Shown one piece after another: positions 11,384 through 22,439 of a stretch of 64,000 bases of DNA. The position numbers and the translations under genes were made by a program. Position 1 is the stretch's first letter. The number at the start of each line of letters is the position of its first letter. The DNA lies in the NCBI GenBank assembly GCA_963681505.1, contig OY811985.1, positions 3,002,549 through 3,066,548 of the forward strand, given 5' to 3'. The notes below the pieces were generated by a model. The model did not search any database. It saw only the letters and a list, made by a program, of their open reading frames with translations, and had not been told where the DNA came from. This DNA is from Eunapius fragilis (Eukaryota > Porifera > Demospongiae > Spongillida > Spongillidae).

Positions 11384-14150
11384 CAGTGGCGGCGGGAAGG
11401 GGGGGGGGGGCGTCAGGATGTAATTTTTTTTTAAATGCTAAGTTGTCTAACAAAATTTTGACGAGAACGAGCGGATAAATTAATGATGTCATGTAGACTA
11501 CGTAATTTCGTAACCGCAAAAAAAAAAAGAGCGGAAAACTGAGTGGTGCTCAGGGAAGAAAGCGTAAAGCGAAGGAGTAAGAAGCAAAAAAGTTGCGCAA
11601 GACTATGGCTGCTTTCATTACCGTGAACAGAAGAAACGACCAGTCTGGAAACGACGATGAACCGAATCAACCGATAATGTCTAGTGAAAAATGAGAGCGA
11701 AGAAGAACAAACGGTGAACAAGGCCGCTGCATCCAGTGTAAAGGATGATCGTCCTGAACAAGCCGCGGTGGTTACAGCTGCTACAGAGGAGGATGATCCC
11801 GTTTTGATATACAAAGATGTGGGCTACATTAATTTCTCTGCAACGGGACAAGCATCCATTGGCCAGCTACTTAAGGAAGCTATGGTCAGACAAGGTTACG
11901 ACTGCTTCCAGAATACAGATGCAAACTTTGCAAAATAAGAATTTGGAAGCAAAGCCACTGTGAGAGGTATGACACAGAATTGGTTTGTAAAACAGCAGAA
12001 AAACGGCATTGTTCCACGAACGTGGTTAATGTATTCGCCACGCAAAGAGGCAGCTTTCTGTTTCTGTTGCTTGCTGTTTCCAAGAAGCCCACTGAACAGC
12101 AGGTCATCGTTTGAATTACAAACTGGCTTCAACAGCTGGAAAAAAATGGATAAGCTCAAAAACCACGAAGAAAATTCTTACCACAGACAATCATTCGTCG
12201 AGTGGAAAGAAATGGAGCGCAGGATGAAGATGCATGGCGTGACTGGCGTGGACGATTTATGAAGTAGTCAGATTGAAGCTGAAAAGGATCGTTGGAGAGA
12301 GGTTCTAAAAAGAGTCCTGGAGGTGATCAAACTGTTGTCCACACAAAATCTCGCGTTCAGAGGTCATGTCGAGACTTTGGATGCTGCCAACCCAGGAAAT
12401 TTCCTCGCGGTTTTGAAGCTACTTTCTACTTATGATCCTGTGATGGCTAATCATTTTGCCTACGTCCGTCAAAATCCACGTTGTGTGTCTTATCTTTCAC
12501 ACGATATTCAGAACGAGTTCATTACTTTACTGGCTACAGCAGTTCGTGGGAAGATCTTGAATGAAATACGAGAGGCCAAATATTTTGGTATTCTGTTTGA
12601 CTCCACTCCTGATATCTCCCACACAGAGCAGCTGTTGGAAGTAATTCGTTACGTGCGACTGGATTATGAAACTGGCCAGGTGGAAGTTTGTGAGGCATTT
12701 ATTGACTTTTTGGAACTAGATAGGAGGGGTGCAACTGGATATGAGGAGATCATACTAAAGAAGCTGAAGGATGACGACCTGAAGTTTAGTGATTGTCATG
12801 TTCAAATGTATGATAATGCAGCTGTAATGTCAGGGCATATCAGTGGAGTGCAGGCAAGACTTACTGATTTGAATGCAAAGGCAATCTTTGTGAACTGTGA
12901 CAATCACTCCCTAAACTTAGCTGGAGTTCATGCTGCTTCCGTGGATCCACTCATAATTACTTTCTTTTGACATCATTCAGCAGGTGTACGTCTTCTTCTC
13001 TGGGTCTACAATTCGGTGGAAAAAGATGGAAGAAAAGCTGAACTTTACTGTGAAAAGAGAGTCAGACACACGGTGGAGTGCGAGGGAATCAGCTGTTCGT
13101 GTTATTGTTCGATTGTATGATGACATCATCGAGCTGCTTCAGGAAATGAGTGAAGATGCGTTGCAGTCTGCTGATACCAGAGAGAAAGCTGGAACTCTAC
13201 TTAATAGTCTTCTGACGCTCTCCTTCGTTTGCTTTCTTATCCTTTGGGAACAAGTCCTGCACAAGATTAATGTTGTCCAGAAACGTTTACAATCTCCAAG
13301 GATGAATTTGAGAGAGGCAGCGGCTGATATGGACTCACTGATAGATCACTTTATCAACAAGCGTTCAGAACTGTGTCAGAATGCTCAGACAAGGGGTTAA
13401 ATGTGGCTGCAGAATGGGGCATACCAACAGAAAGACGCATCAGACGAAAAAAGAAAATGGATGGTGAGAAGGCAACTGGTGCTGGCCTGACGCTGGTTGA
13501 AGAGATTGACAGTTATGAAGCTGTCTTTGGATAGACTAGTGCAGGAGATACGTGACAGAAGCAAATGTCTTCAAGACTTAAACTCCAAGTTTGGATTCCT
13601 CCTGGATGTGCAGTCACTCATCACCAGTGAAGATGTCAACAAAGATTCTCTGCTGCCACACTGTGTCGATTTTGCCATTGCATACAAAGGTAATGTTGAT
13701 GCCAGTTCCTTGCTACTGGAAATCATGGACTGTCGGATGTTGATGAAGAAAAGGCCTAGTTCTGAAGTTTCATCAACTCCTGAAGAACTTCTCAAATCCA
13801 CAATACAGTATGGGAAAGACGTCTTTCCAAATCTACGTACTGCATTGCAAATTTTGCTAACCATCTCAGTCTCTGTGGCAAGTTGTGAAAGATCGTTCAG
13901 CAAGCTAAAGCTGATAAAACATACTTGCGATCAACGATGTGTCAGGAGCGTTTCAGTAATTTAGCCATACTGTCCGTCGAGAAAGACACATTTAACTCTA
14001 TTAATTTTGATTCAATCATCGACCAGTTCGCCGAAAAAAAAGGCGCGCAAAGCCACTATCTAGGTGTGACACTGAAGTACAAAATGCTTCTTTCTTTTGT
14101 ACATGTATACACTCACTGCACAATCGTTTACTGTATATAAGTATATGTAT
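11384..14150 (+). mobile_element. hAT DNA transposon, ZMYM1-like, left end plus decayed transposase
   Basis: The left end CAGTGGCGGCGGGAAGGGGG at 11384 precedes a plus-strand transposase and resembles the ends of several non-autonomous elements in this window. No right end was found by 15 kb, so the 3' limit is set at the last coding remnant. The element belongs to the group with a TTF-type zinc finger, DUF4371 and a C-terminal hAT dimerisation region, from which vertebrate ZMYM1-like genes derive. Confidence 0.75.
11684..14080 (+). pseudogene. hAT transposase (TTF zinc finger - DUF4371 - hAT dimerisation), decayed
   Basis: In order: an acidic N-terminal segment (11684-11936); the TTF-type region with WFVKQQKNG and EAAFCFCCLLFP (11960-12262); the DUF4371/catalytic core with YFGILFDSTPDISHTEQ and DNAAVMSGHISGVQARL, then NCDNHSLNLAGVHA (12323-12967); a middle part with KRESDTRWSARE (12984-13397); a helical part (13497-13964); and the dimerisation region, where ASCERSFSKLKLIK continues into ERFSNLAILSVEKD (to about 14080). 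The pieces lie in several frames with in-frame stops between them, so it is non-functional. The catalytic Asp of the FD-ST motif and the NHSLNL motif are still visible. Confidence 0.85.
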
Positions 14151-14805
14151 AACTTGAATTAAATCTATATAACCATGTTAAACCATCTAATTGATGACAG
14201 TATACATGTATATACATGTATATAGGCCTTCGGTCCCCATACATGAAACTGTGCTAGCCGGTCAGGCATGCGTGTTATAGCCTGATCACTTTTCCCCCCT
14301 TGCAAAACTGCTGAAAACGATTTATAATTAATAGGTATAAAGAATTATTTTAAGAATTATATTCACAGGTTACCCACAATCATTGCCACATAGCAAATTT
14401 GTTGTTAAAAATGCTATTGATTCGAGAAAATGTGTTAGCTTCTGGGGCTCCGCCCCAGACCTCCTAGCTGCTGCTTTGTTTTGGCTCTTAACTATTGAAG
14501 TAGAGAGGCTAGGGGTGCTAATACATTGTCCTGCCCCCGGGCGCTGATAACCCTGCGTAGAAGTTCTTGACCCATACAATATAAGTGTTGAGTTATGGAT
14601 CGATGATGTCTCACGCTGGCCTCCAATAGTTTCCTCACGTTTATACATATTTAACAGACACTTCTGGAGTATTCACCAGAGAGAAGCTGAAGGCTTTTAA
14701 AAGCCTGCAGGCATACAACTATTACATAAGGTGAAGAGTATCCTAAAAATATGTTACGTTTTCACTACTTCCATTTCAGTGGTTGAGTTCAAACAGTCTA
14801 TTATC
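14151..14805. other. Spacer between hAT and YqaJ genes
   Basis: AT-rich, with tatacatgta repeats near 14200 and a short self-complementary stretch (ggggctccgcccc) near 14445. No gene seen. Confidence 0.4.
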
Positions 14806-16357
14806 GTGACATTGGTAATGAAAATTGTATCCTCATGGCAAAAGTAACACCATCACAGTGGATAAATGACAAACCACATGAGGCCTGGATTGGAGTGAGC
14901 AAGACAACAGGCACCATCATTACTGGACATTGTTCCTGCATGGCAGGGTAAGTGCTATGTGTTATGTGTACAGCTGGATGCACAAGGCTTACATCACAGA
15001 CTTGGTGAGGTTTGTTCACACGTTGCTGCCATACTTTTTAAGGCAAAAGCTTGCATCAGGCTTGGAATTGCATCAGAAACATGCACATCACAACCATGCA
15101 GGCATATTCTAAGAAGGTAATTGAGTTGCACAGTAAGTAGCGTTAGCTTACAATACATTCTCCTTTTGTAGGTTGAAGTTCTGACATCAGTTTGAACCGC
15201 CCTAGGCTCAGAGAAGCCGGGATGAATGCTTCACCCTCCAACCCACTAAACCCTTGCTCCTCCACATCTCATTCTGGGCCATTCCTTAACTCTAAAATGT
15301 TGTATACACTTTACAGAAATCCTACCCAAAGGCAGCAATATTTACAGTTGTTCCTGGGTATCCTGTGCCAGTGCATACTTGTACACTTTCGAAGTCTGCA
15401 TGCCTGTGCTATAGAACCTGAGCTTCCTCCAACATTAACATCTTACTATGCAGCCAAATACATGTCTTGTACTGTCTCTCAGGTTCTTCGTCTATCAAGA
15501 TTCAAGTTGTCTACCATCACATGTAGCAAAGAACAAGCCAGTTTCCTTGAGAAATCTACCCGTGGACAATCTAGTTCTGTGCTCTGGTTTGATCATCAGA
15601 AAGGTTGTATAACGTCCTCTGTAGTTGGCTCTGTGGTACGATTTCAATTTAAAGCACTTGCTCGTGTTAAGTCCATTTTGCAGTACTCACAACTGAGCTC
15701 AACAATGCTCTCGAGTGGGGTCGTCTCAATGAAGAGAATGCCCATCAGCAGTAGCTTCTACCCAGCACATCAAATTTTCAACTTCAATTATCAGGATTAC
15801 ATATTGACACTCAACATCCTTATCTTGGTGCTACTACTGATGGCATAGTGTCTTGTGACTATTGTGGTACAGGCCTTCTTGAAATCAAATGTCCTTTTAC
15901 TTACAAGCATTCCGTGCTTTCAGATATTGATGATGAAAAATTTTATCTGCAAATAACTGGTAATGGAGAGTTCATGCTTAGCAAAACCCATCAATACTAT
16001 TCAGGTACAGGCACAGCTTTCCATCTGCAACAAACAGTACTCTGATTTTGTGTGTTGGACTACATGCAGTATTCATATGGAACGCATACATGCTGATTCA
16101 GAGTTCATGGAGTCAATTCGACCCAAGCTAACTCACTTCTTCACAGAGTATATATTCCCAGAATTATTAACAAACAAATTGAAGTTGACAGGCACACCAT
16201 ATGACCCTCACTCACAGGATGCTGATGACAGTGATGGTGATGAAGGCATTTTTTGCATTTGCCATGAGACTGTTTATGGAGATATGGTTGCCCAGATTGC
16301 CCATATCAATGGTTTCATTTTCCGTGTGTTGGGCTCAGTAAAGAACCTCCTATTGTA
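14806..16357 (+). pseudogene. SWIM zinc finger - YqaJ nuclease - PHD finger protein, decayed
   Basis: Three domains are readable in order. (1) SWIM zinc finger: HCSCMAG near 14930, then after a possible short intron GEVCSHVAAILFKA near 15005-15045; this is the C-x-C...C-x-H pattern. (2) YqaJ/lambda-exonuclease-like PD-(D/E)XK nuclease: STRGQSSSVLWF near 15560, YLGATTDG-like residues near 15820, and GLLEIKCPF at 15870-15896, whose E-x-K is the catalytic pair. (3) PHD-like zinc finger: EGIFCICHETVYGDMVA near 16245, then GLSKEPPIVV-like residues near 16330. The domains sit in different frames and there are interrupting stops, so it is broken. YqaJ proteins with SWIM and PHD modules are common in invertebrate genomes and, as I recall, accompany ISL2EU DNA transposons. 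A DDE_Tnp_4 gene lies convergent to it at 18.4-19.4 kb. Confidence 0.75.
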
Positions 16358-16704
16358 GTGATTGTAAGCATACTAATTGATCTAACTCCATTTGCAATTA
16401 TAGTATGAGTTTCATGAGCAAGTCAAATTTAAACTGTCATTGATGTAAAAGTGACATGCTAACTTTTTTTTTTTTTTTTTTTTTGAATCTCCACCTGGTC
16501 AGGGCTAATGCTACAGCTATCCTCTCTAGGATAGCTCGTCTACAGTAGAGCTGTACTTGGTATTTAATCAGTGTTGTTTCTGTATATTCATGTTATTACA
16601 ATTAAAAAATAATTGTGTGTAATTGTTTTTATTGTGTGTGGTAATATACTGTATGTTCCTATGAATATATGGAAAAAATTCACTTAAGATTTTAAAAAAA
16701 TGTT
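16358..16704. other. Non-coding spacer with poly(T) tract
   Basis: It contains a run of about 20 T at 16465-16484, followed by sequence with a ctatcctctctaggatag hairpin near 16518. The poly(T) could be the tail of a minus-strand retroposed insertion, but no body was recognised. Confidence 0.4.
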
Positions 16705-17945
16705 AAAAAATAATAATACAGTGGACGTCCCTGACCCAAATTGGCAGCAAGCACAACTCAGTCAAAGTTTTGGTGAGCTTGGCTTTCGGTCCCTTGCTTT
16801 GCACTGTTCTGCTGCGTTTATAGCTTCCCTTGCGTCATCAGGATTTGGTAGTGCCGATAACATACACATGCTTCAGGCTGTGACCCGCTTCAATACTCAG
16901 GTTCCCCCTGATGAGTCAATCACAGCTGAGGAGGTTCTGGTCAACCTGCCTCCACAAAGAGCTCTGTCTAAGAAGCTGAATATGCATGCTTTCCAATCAC
17001 TGCTATCTTCCTCCTCTCCAGTGAATAAGGCTTGGATCCTTTCTGTTTCTGCCCCTCATGCGGGTTCTTGGATCTCAGTCATCCCTTCTACTGGTCTGGA
17101 TCTGCACCTTAACTCTCCTGAATGTCAGATAGCACTTAGATGGTGGTTGGATCTTGACACCTCTGGAGGTTCCCTGTGTCCACACTGTCCTGATATTGCC
17201 CTTGACCCTTTAGGTCATCATGCAGCCTCCTGCAGACATGGTGGCGATGTGGTTGCAAGGCACAATCACTTGCGGGATATCTTTGCTGCCGCCGGCCCAT
17301 CTTTCTGTGAGGGTTGAAGTGGGGTATGGCTTAGCTAGGGACCATGTTAACTCTCGCCCTGTGGATGTCCTTGTTCAGGGATGGGACAGAGGAAAGCCTG
17401 CGGCCTTTGACGTTACTGTTGCTTCACCCCTTACACCAGTAACCCTCAACATCTGTGGGAGCAACAGCCTATGCTGTGAAAGCATGTGACCAATGACATC
17501 AGATGCCAGGAGTTGGGGTGGACATGTATCCCCCTAGCCATAGAAACATACGGTAACTGGGGGATGGAGGCTCAGAGTGTTTTTCCCCGTCTTGCCTCTC
17601 TACTTGCCATCGACCAGGCCATTCCCAAACCCAAAATGCTGGGTGACATTTATGGCCACCTCAACATGTCACTGGTGAGGTCAGTGGCTAGGGCCATCAC
17701 GGGGAGAGAAAATGTCCAGATAGGTTAGTAGAACTGTAGGTTTGTTAGTGGCATCTAATGTAAGTTAGGGCAATGAAGCCATCAATGTACTTTTGGCCAT
17801 ATCCAAAAAGGTAGCCACTCAACTCTGTCGACCTCTGAATGAGGTTATGTCGGGCATCTACAGTCGCCTCAGCCTCACCCTCATGAGGCAGAATGCCAGG
17901 GCAATTTTGGCCAGATGTGTCTCACCAAACACTTGCTATGACTTT
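16705..17945 (+). mobile_element. Non-LTR-type retroelement, C-terminal fragment with restriction-like endonuclease motifs
   Basis: The readable protein lacks any reverse-transcriptase core. It carries, in order, a helical segment (VDVPDPNWQQAQLSQSFGEL), a zinc-knuckle-like CPHCPD...HHAASCRHGGD, then RHNHLRD, RPVDVLVQ and AAFDVTVASPL, and a tail of GWTCIPLAIETYGNWG type. The C-x2-C-H-C cluster followed by R-P-x-D and a later D-V-T matches the layout of the restriction-like endonuclease of site-specific non-LTR elements such as R2. Residue spacing and family are inferences. It is 5'-truncated and decayed, and sits between the YqaJ and DDE_Tnp_4 genes, perhaps as a later insertion. Confidence 0.6.
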
Positions 17946-18202
17946 TAGTTATTTGTAGTACTTATGTTTTAAATTAATGTATTCTGATATGAAATAATAA
18001 TTATTATCTTGTATCCTTATTATTAATAATGTAATTGTGTTTGTCCATTTATCCAGCTGTAACTGTATTCTGTTGTTAATTATTAAAATAATAATTACAA
18101 TTTTTTTTTTGTTATATATATACAACAATGAAAAAAGTCATTACAAAATGAAATTATGAACATACGATACATACATAGAGTACACATATGTCACATCAAA
18201 TT
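17946..18202. other. AT-rich spacer
   Basis: Contains poly(T) and TATA-like runs. Nothing recognisable. Confidence 0.4.
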
Positions 18203-18440
18203 TTATTTTTCACTAAAGGGTAAACCTTCATCCATACCAGTCCCAGATCTCCAATTTTTCCTGCTGCCTTGCAGGCATAAATTGGTTGCTCTGAGAATGG
18301 CAAAAGCCATCCTGGCCCGGGCCCAGCCTGTCACTTCACTCAAGGACTTTTCCCACTTATAAGCTAACTTATTAAACAATCGTTTGGGAAAGAAGCAACT
18401 ACCAAGAGTATTTTGCCAATGGTAGTAACACCTACACATG
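18203..18440 (-). mobile_element. Retroelement-like C-terminal remnant
   Basis: Reads EVTGWARARMAFAILRATN and LCLQGSRKNWRSGTG, which resembles the conserved tail (W-x-R-x-R-x-x-F-A-I-L-R-S / C-I-R-G-S-R) of widespread invertebrate retroelement proteins. Family uncertain. An old, broken fragment that abuts the end of the DDE_Tnp_4 gene. Confidence 0.45.
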
Positions 18441-18442
18441 CA

Positions 18443-18830
18443 TCAGATGGTCTCTTTATCAAAGTTATATTGAAGAATCTTGTACTTCTTTTGTACTTCT
18501 TTCGTAATTGCCCAATTAGCAGCTCTTGCGCCAAATGATAGAGGTCGCTCAGTAAATATCTCGAAGCAGTCAATAATACATTTAACATTTTCAAAATTCT
18601 TCTGAAATGCTTCTGGCATATTGTTTTTCAGTGTATCCATGTCTGGCCATGTAACAAGTGGCTGAAGATTTTGATACATTGTATCAAGCAATGAATGGAA
18701 TACGCGTGATACAGTGGATCTGCTATCCAATTGAAATCTACTCGCAAGATCATCCATTGGTGTATGTAAGCAGAGATAGACCAATGAAGCAAAAAAGTAG
18801 TCAAAGTCTGGGATACACACTGTGACAAGG
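18443..18830 (-). pseudogene. DDE_Tnp_4 transposase, N-terminal half (HTH_Tnp_4 and first catalytic Asp)
   Basis: Reads FDYFFASLVYLCLHTPMDDL, then FQLDSRSTVSRVFHSLLDTM (helix-turn-helix of HTH_Tnp_4 type), then FENVKCIIDCFEIFTERPLS, where the first catalytic Asp is in IIDCFE. The reading ends at QYNFDKETI, well before the second Asp and the Glu, so it is truncated. Proteins of this type belong to Harbinger/IS5-like or ISL2EU transposons and normally start with a THAP domain. The convergent YqaJ gene at 14.8-16.4 kb favours ISL2EU. Confidence 0.75.
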
Positions 18831-18906
18831 CTTTAGAATATTGTACAATGTTAGAAAAAGGTCATACGTTGGTAAACCAGTATAGAAACATGTTTTTGTG
18901 TCATCA

Positions 18907-19410
18907 TTACGAATGATATTTTAACCCTTGAAGGGCAGAAATGTACTTGCTAAGAGATACTAAAAGGTGCTGGTTCTGGACAATGAGTGATGAATGAGTG
19001 ATAGATGCCTGAGTGATACTAATGCTTAACTGAGAATTCTGTGCATGTAACTCATTGGTCTGTGTTTGTAAGTGCTTATTCTGGAAATCCAAGTACAAAT
19101 TTTGTACCTCAAGCTCTCTTATCTGTTCCAATAACTCTCTGTTCCGTGTTTCTAAACCTTCACATTTTTCTTCAAGCTGAGATATAGCATTCATGGTAAC
19201 ACCTCTTCTGCTCTCACCATTATTCTTGTCAGCCACATGTACCACTTGTTTGCTCTCATTACTGTCCTCAGTAGTCTCCTCTCTTCTGCTTTCATAGTAC
19301 TCTGCCATAATCTCTCTAACCTCTATTCTGCTCTCATCACTATTCTCGGCAGCTACATAGACGTACCACTTGTCTGGTCTCATTACTGTTTTCAGTGGTA
19401 GCCTTCTCAC
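18907..19410 (-). CDS. Coiled-coil segment upstream of the DDE_Tnp_4 transposase
   Basis: 167 residues with a long heptad-rich helix: ISQLEEKCEGLETRNRELLE and continuing through QNKHLQTQTNELHAQNSQL. It is on the same strand and immediately upstream of the DDE_Tnp_4 piece, so it is probably the linker between an N-terminal THAP-type domain and the catalytic core of one transposase. No THAP C-x2-4-C...C-x2-H pattern was found upstream. The acidic N-terminal part contains near-repeats of the type ESRREETTEDSNES. Confidence 0.5.
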   Translation of the reverse strand: MRRLPLKTVMRPDKWYVYVAAENSDESRIEVREIMAEYYESRREETTEDSNESKQVVHVADKNNGESRRGVTMNAISQLEEKCEGLETRNRELLEQIRELEVQNLYLDFQNKHLQTQTNELHAQNSQLSISITQASITHSSLIVQNQHLLVSLSKYISALQGLKYHS

Positions 19411-19599
19411 TAATTCTAGTAGTTAACTCTCTTCTGCCATCTTCCTGTCTATTTATTTACAAGAAGTGCTTCTGCGTTTTCAAAATAATGCCGATCCAAA
19501 TTGCTTAGTAGTAGACATTTGCCCATGAAAGAGACAAATGGAAGGGGCATAGTCGGGATGGGAAGCATCATTTAATGGTTGTCCTGAAGCAAAAAGACT
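19411..19599. other. Short spacer between transposons
   Basis: No feature recognised. The boundary between the DDE_Tnp_4 element and the minus-strand hAT probably falls here. Confidence 0.35.
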
Positions 19600-20984
19600 T
19601 TTGAAAGGAATTGTGCTATTGATTAATATAATCTTACCAATAACAAAGTGGTCGCTACAAACGCAACTATATTCCGTTGGAGACCAATGTTTACGGTTTA
19701 GAGCCGCAACCCATATCTGTTTTCTATCCTTGTCAGCCGGAAAACTATAGAATTTCTTTAATAAAAGAAAATTCCCAGCTGTTTATTGTGTCCAGCATTA
19801 GATACATCGCAACTTTTGCACAAAGCCAAATTCAAATCATGGTTGGAACAGTAATGATATGTTGCCTTTGAGGATTCCTTCCTAAGCTGGGCAGCAAATC
19901 CCGAATATTTTCCTGAAATATTACCTGCTCCATCCATGGTCTGAGATCAGCACAATTTGACGTCAAGTCCAACTGTGGTCAATGCTCCTATAGCATTGTG
20001 GCACAGTGCTTCACCAGTTGTGCAATCACACAGGATGAACTCCAGTAGCCGTTCCACTGGTTTATTACCTTTTACATAACGTAAAACCAGACCAAGTTGT
20101 TCCCAGTTGCTGCTGTCAGTTACTTCATCACATTGGATACCATACTATGATCCCATAGTCTGTTCCTTTATAACTTGTACTATTCTACTTTGTAAGAATT
20201 CCTTAACACAAAGCAATAGCTCATTTTGAGTCGTTTTAGATGTGTACATTGCGTTTCTTGCACTAGTATCTAAATGGTGCTCAAGAACTTTGTCACCGCA
20301 TCAACTCGAAGAGCAAGCAGTGCTTTGAAGTTACCTTTATTAAAGCTGGTGCTAGTTTCATCATCTCTGTGACCCCGCAATGCTATACCCTGTCTTCCAC
20401 AGAATTTGAGGCATTTTAACACAGATCTCAGCACTTCTCAATTCTTCTGAAAAGTCCTTGAACTTGTCTCAGCAATTGTTAGATCAATTCCAGAAGCATA
20501 ATTTTCATATGTCCCTAAAAATGCCCACATTTTTGCCATAGAATTGCAATGATATTCACAGGATGCATGATTCTTGAGAACTTCTAGAGCATACGTGCAT
20601 CCTTCCAGTTTTGATATGGCTCTGAAATCAGTTTGTTTGGGCGACGGTGGGAAGAGTCAGGGAAAAGAACACACCCCATGCAATACAAACCATCCTTTGT
20701 CTTTGAGTAGCATATTTAAACCAGTCTCTTTAACGAAATCTTTTTAAGTATCTGATCTGATATCCTTTGTCCTTGTATTGTTTGAAGGGAAACTTGAAAT
20801 TTGTATCTGGTTCCCTAAACTTGATAATATTGTATTTTTCTTCATCAGTACAACATTTACTAGTGTAGTCACTGACATCTCTAGAAGTATAGGTATTTGA
20901 GGTACAAGATGGTTGCTGCTGATCATCAATCTGCATGTTGGATGTTTGATTAATTGATTGACATTGCATGCATGCATGCTGCAA
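19600..20984 (-). pseudogene. hAT transposase (DUF4371 type), decayed
   Basis: From the N-terminus (20984): an acidic leader, then KFPFKQYKDKGYQIRYLKRF, a PYQNWKDAR-like TTF remnant near 20620, YGIQCDEVTDSSNWEQLGLV near 20130, the core TMDGAGNISGKYSGFAAQL near 19910, and YHYCSNHDLNLALCKSC near 19860-19800. These correspond to the D-E-T-D and H-x-L-N-L motifs of the family. Frames change several times with stops, so it is dead. It is a different, more diverged copy than the 11.7-14.1 kb transposase. Confidence 0.75.
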
Positions 20985-21217
20985 GATTTCAGTTTATATT
21001 AAAGTATAAATAATTCCTCATGTGGAATGTGTTACTGGTCATGGATATAATGCTATATATGTTACAATTGCTCTACTGTATACGTAGCAGGTATTGTGCT
21101 TAACATTTATATACTTCTCATGTAATTACCTGAGCCCCGTCAACAGTTTCAATAGCATTCTGACTGTCACCAATTTGCACATCAGGATGATCACTGTTCA
21201 CCGAGGACATTGAAATG

Positions 21218-21505
21218 CTATTCAATGGCTGACTCATTAAGTATGTCATCTTCATCTTCGTTATTAGGCATACTAGCCATACACTTCTCCTTCGCTTCAC
21301 CAATACTACTGCGAACATCTAAGATCAGCTCTTCCCTTGTTGCCACTGTATCCTGTTCACTGTCAACTTCGGCCTGTTTGGCTAGAATATTATATCTTTC
21401 TTTTAAAAATACCAGCTCGTGTAAATATACCTTTTTTCTTCGAGAACATCTCATGCAATGTTGATTGTCGTTTCGACATTTGAAGTATAGCTGAGCCCAA
21501 AACAC
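21218..21505 (-). CDS. Small basic/acidic ORF upstream of the second hAT transposase
   Basis: 95 residues with C-x2-C-type cysteines (CMRCSRRKKVYLHELVFL) and an acidic C-terminus (NNEDEDDILNESAIE). It lies inside the element's end and on the transposase strand, so it may be an accessory or N-terminal exon. Not recognised. Confidence 0.35.
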   Translation of the reverse strand: MFWAQLYFKCRNDNQHCMRCSRRKKVYLHELVFLKERYNILAKQAEVDSEQDTVATREELILDVRSSIGEAKEKCMASMPNNEDEDDILNESAIE

Positions 21506-21833
21506 TTTATAAATGCACGCTTTCTGACGGTTGATGATGGGTCATACAGGCGCACTGCAAGTGACAGGGTACCGATTCCGTACAATGGAGATAACAAAAA
21601 GCCGGCTAACGTGTACAGCTGGCGCCAACATAACGTGTCAACTGGGCATGTACACTTATCAGTTTATTTAAGTATTTGTATTGGTGGACCGGCCATCGAT
21701 TAAACAATACGCGCTTTAGTGGCGCATGCGTGCATGGCAATCCGTTGTATAGTAATGAAATTCATATTTGGGTCGGCTTGTTAGGGGGCGTACGCCCCCC
21801 CCCCCCCCCCCCCCCTTCCTGGATCCGCCACCG

Positions 21834-22439
21834 ATGTGTATTTCTGAAGTTGATTGATATTAGATGTACCGCTCGTTACGGGTTATACCAGATTAATCTT
21901 AACTGTTATTTGGGGAGGAAGGATTACTGCAGCGTTTTGTGGAGCTATTGACAGCCTTGTACAAATTGATACGTTCGTTCAACCGTTGTAAGCGATTAAA
22001 ACGTCTGCACGGATGGGCACTCAGCTCCTTGCTCTCGAAAAATACCAAATCCTCTTTGCCTATGAAACTGTATGTTCTTCCAGCAGGTGCATTTTGGAGA
22101 GTATTAAAGAGTGCGGGAAAGAACTCCTGAACTGCTCTATGAACCAGGCTGTAATAGCACTTACCAACATGAGTACGAGTGATCAGCATGAATCAGTGTA
22201 ATTGTCTAATCTATGGTGTATAAAGCAAGTTGGAACTGTGACCAGTGGAGGCCAGGGCAGCTGGAAACGAGTTTACTGAGCACACAGGATGCCTTCTCCA
22301 CATCAGTATCTGAAGATTGATCTTCACACTTGTGAGTATCATACGATCTGTGCAGACTAATGCTCGGCAATACAGCATGCACTCCAGGGGTTGGTGTAAG
22401 ATGGACAAGCACAAGAAACAAATCCGTTGGTCCAGAATA
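21834..22439. other. Spacer without recognised gene
   Basis: Opposite-strand ORFs near 21.9-22.2 kb overlap each other and carry no known domain. The 5' limit of the DIRS-like fossil is not sharp and may fall here. Confidence 0.35.

Larger units (their letters stand above)
19600..21833 (-). mobile_element. Second hAT DNA transposon (ZMYM1-like), reverse orientation
   Basis: Read on the minus strand, the element begins at 21833 with CGGTGGCGGATCCAGGAAGG and a G-run, the same form as the left end of the plus-strand hAT at 11384. Transposase remnants follow down to about 19600. The far end was not found. Confidence 0.65.
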
